From Deltaproteobacteria bacterium (GTDB lineage Bacteria > Myxococcota > B64-G9), in NCBI GenBank assembly GCA_030591745.1, contig JAUVAM010000233.1, positions 1 to 6,481 of the forward strand: 6,481 nt of DNA, in the 5' to 3' direction. The position numbers were made by a program, and so were the translations under genes. How positions within the stretch are numbered: the first letter of the stretch is position 1; each line of letters starts with the position of its first letter. Below are positions 5,974 through 6,481 of this stretch, one piece after another. The notes under the pieces are model-generated. The model worked only from the letters and a program-made list of their open reading frames with translations. It was not told the DNA's origin and did no database searches.

Positions 5974-6291
5974 ATGCCCATTTATAAATTCTCTCTGAAA
6001 TTTCTAAGCGCCGCATGTTTTGTCGCCTGCCTACTGGCAGCCAGCCCAAGCCCGGCTTCGGGTTCCGCCTTGACGCCAGCCGACCTCGATACCCATATCC
6101 AAAGCCTGCCCCTAAAGGCCTCTCAAGCCGATGTCCTGCAGCGCTTCCACAGCCGCATCGAAGAACTCCGCGGCCGCCAGAACATGGAGGCGGAACGCCA
6201 AGGCCTCAAAGAAGCCCTGCAACTCATCCGCATCGCCCGCCACATCCGCCTTACCCCGCCAGCGAATCTCCCCATCGTAGCTGGTTTGTAA
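5974..6291 (+). CDS. Small secreted protein of unknown function
   Basis: The product has 105 residues and no family I recognise. Residues 1-32 form a signal peptide: basic start (MPIYKFSLKF), hydrophobic core (LSAACFVACLLAA) and a likely cleavage after SPASGSA. The two cysteines in the core do not make a convincing lipobox. The mature part of about 73 residues is mainly helical and charged (FHSRIEELRGRQNMEAERQG, 58-77), then a Pro-rich tail. It contains no cysteine. The start at 5974 is chosen for the AGGAG spacing; an ATG at 5968 would add two residues. It is transcribed away from the M49-like gene and ends 10 bp from the converging gene at the right edge. Signal peptide plus ribosome site make it a credible gene, although the reverse strand is also partly open. 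Confidence 0.72.
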   Translation: MPIYKFSLKFLSAACFVACLLAASPSPASGSALTPADLDTHIQSLPLKASQADVLQRFHSRIEELRGRQNMEAERQGLKEALQLIRIARHIRLTPPANLPIVAGL

Positions 6292-6301
6292 TCCCCAAGA
6301 G

Positions 6302-6481
6302 CTATTGGCAACAGAGCGAGGAGTGAGCACCGCCCTCGTAGGTCACGCTGTGATTGTCGTGGTCCACCCAATCGATCTGCGCCACATTCCAGGTGTCACA
6401 ACTGCCGGTCATGGGGGAGGTGTATTCGTAAGAGGCTTGCAGGTCCCCACGGAAAAAGATGCGCACCGTCGCCTGTGTATC
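6302..6481 (-). CDS. C-terminal end of a probable secreted protein with a beta-rich domain (5' part outside window)
   Basis: Fifty-nine codons are open from the right edge to a TAG at 6304-6302. The piece begins DTQATVRIFFRGDLQASYEY and continues with SCDTWNVAQIDWVDHDNHSV before a CysCys-Gln end. The alternating pattern (VRIFFRG, then a W.VA.IDW strand) resembles the C-terminal beta-sandwich domains, DUF2135-like, found at the end of many secreted proteins of myxobacteria and relatives. That comparison is from memory and only moderate. Cysteines at 28, 57 and 58 of the piece suggest an exported, possibly disulfide-bonded domain. It converges on the small secreted gene with only 10 bp between stop codons and no visible terminator there. 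Confidence 0.72.
   Translation of the reverse strand, partial: DTQATVRIFFRGDLQASYEYTSPMTGSCDTWNVAQIDWVDHDNHSVTYEGGAHSSLCCQ

Noticed and set aside
6112..6371. Two minus-strand open frames opposite the small secreted gene
   Set aside because: They overlap both the signal-peptide gene on the plus strand and the clear C-terminal end at 6302-6481, and neither has a signal or recognised motif.

Overview
The window holds six protein-coding genes or gene parts and no RNA gene, CRISPR array or insertion sequence that I can see. Five lie on the minus strand; one small gene lies on the plus strand. The mix is a class III adenylate cyclase with a periplasmic sensor and HAMP domain, signal-peptide coiled-coil proteins, a lipoprotein related to dipeptidyl peptidase III, and a secreted beta-rich domain. 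With a moderately GC-rich composition, this suggests a Gram-negative bacterium of the Myxococcota / former Deltaproteobacteria type. That placement is an impression from gene content, not proven.

Region 1 (1-3542, minus strand) looks like a three-gene signalling operon, read from right to left. It starts with a membrane adenylate cyclase (2103-3542). Next is an exported coiled-coil protein (1114-2106) whose start codon overlaps the cyclase stop as ATGA. Last is a membrane protein with a Cache-like sensor domain (1-1085). This third gene runs off the left edge in a Glu/Lys-rich tail encoded by a 12-bp tandem repeat. A good sigma70-type promoter lies so close to the cyclase ATG that the mRNA may be leaderless.

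Region 2 (3543-3710) is a 168-bp non-coding gap. It holds a GC-rich hairpin, a 9-bp long-range inverted repeat and the cyclase promoter.

Region 3 (3711-5837, minus strand) encodes a 708-residue lipoprotein that matches the M49 (dipeptidyl peptidase III) fold along almost its whole length. Its zinc motif HExxGH has become REVMGR, so both metal-binding histidines are arginines. Other M49 signature residues are changed as well. It is most likely a catalytically dead M49 protein anchored in the envelope, and it is the most interesting item in the window.

Region 4 (5838-6481) has a divergent promoter region with a 12-bp palindrome, then a small secreted protein of unknown function on the plus strand (5974-6291). 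Ten bases after that gene, converging on it, is the C-terminal end of a minus-strand gene with a beta-rich, cysteine-containing domain (6302-6481).
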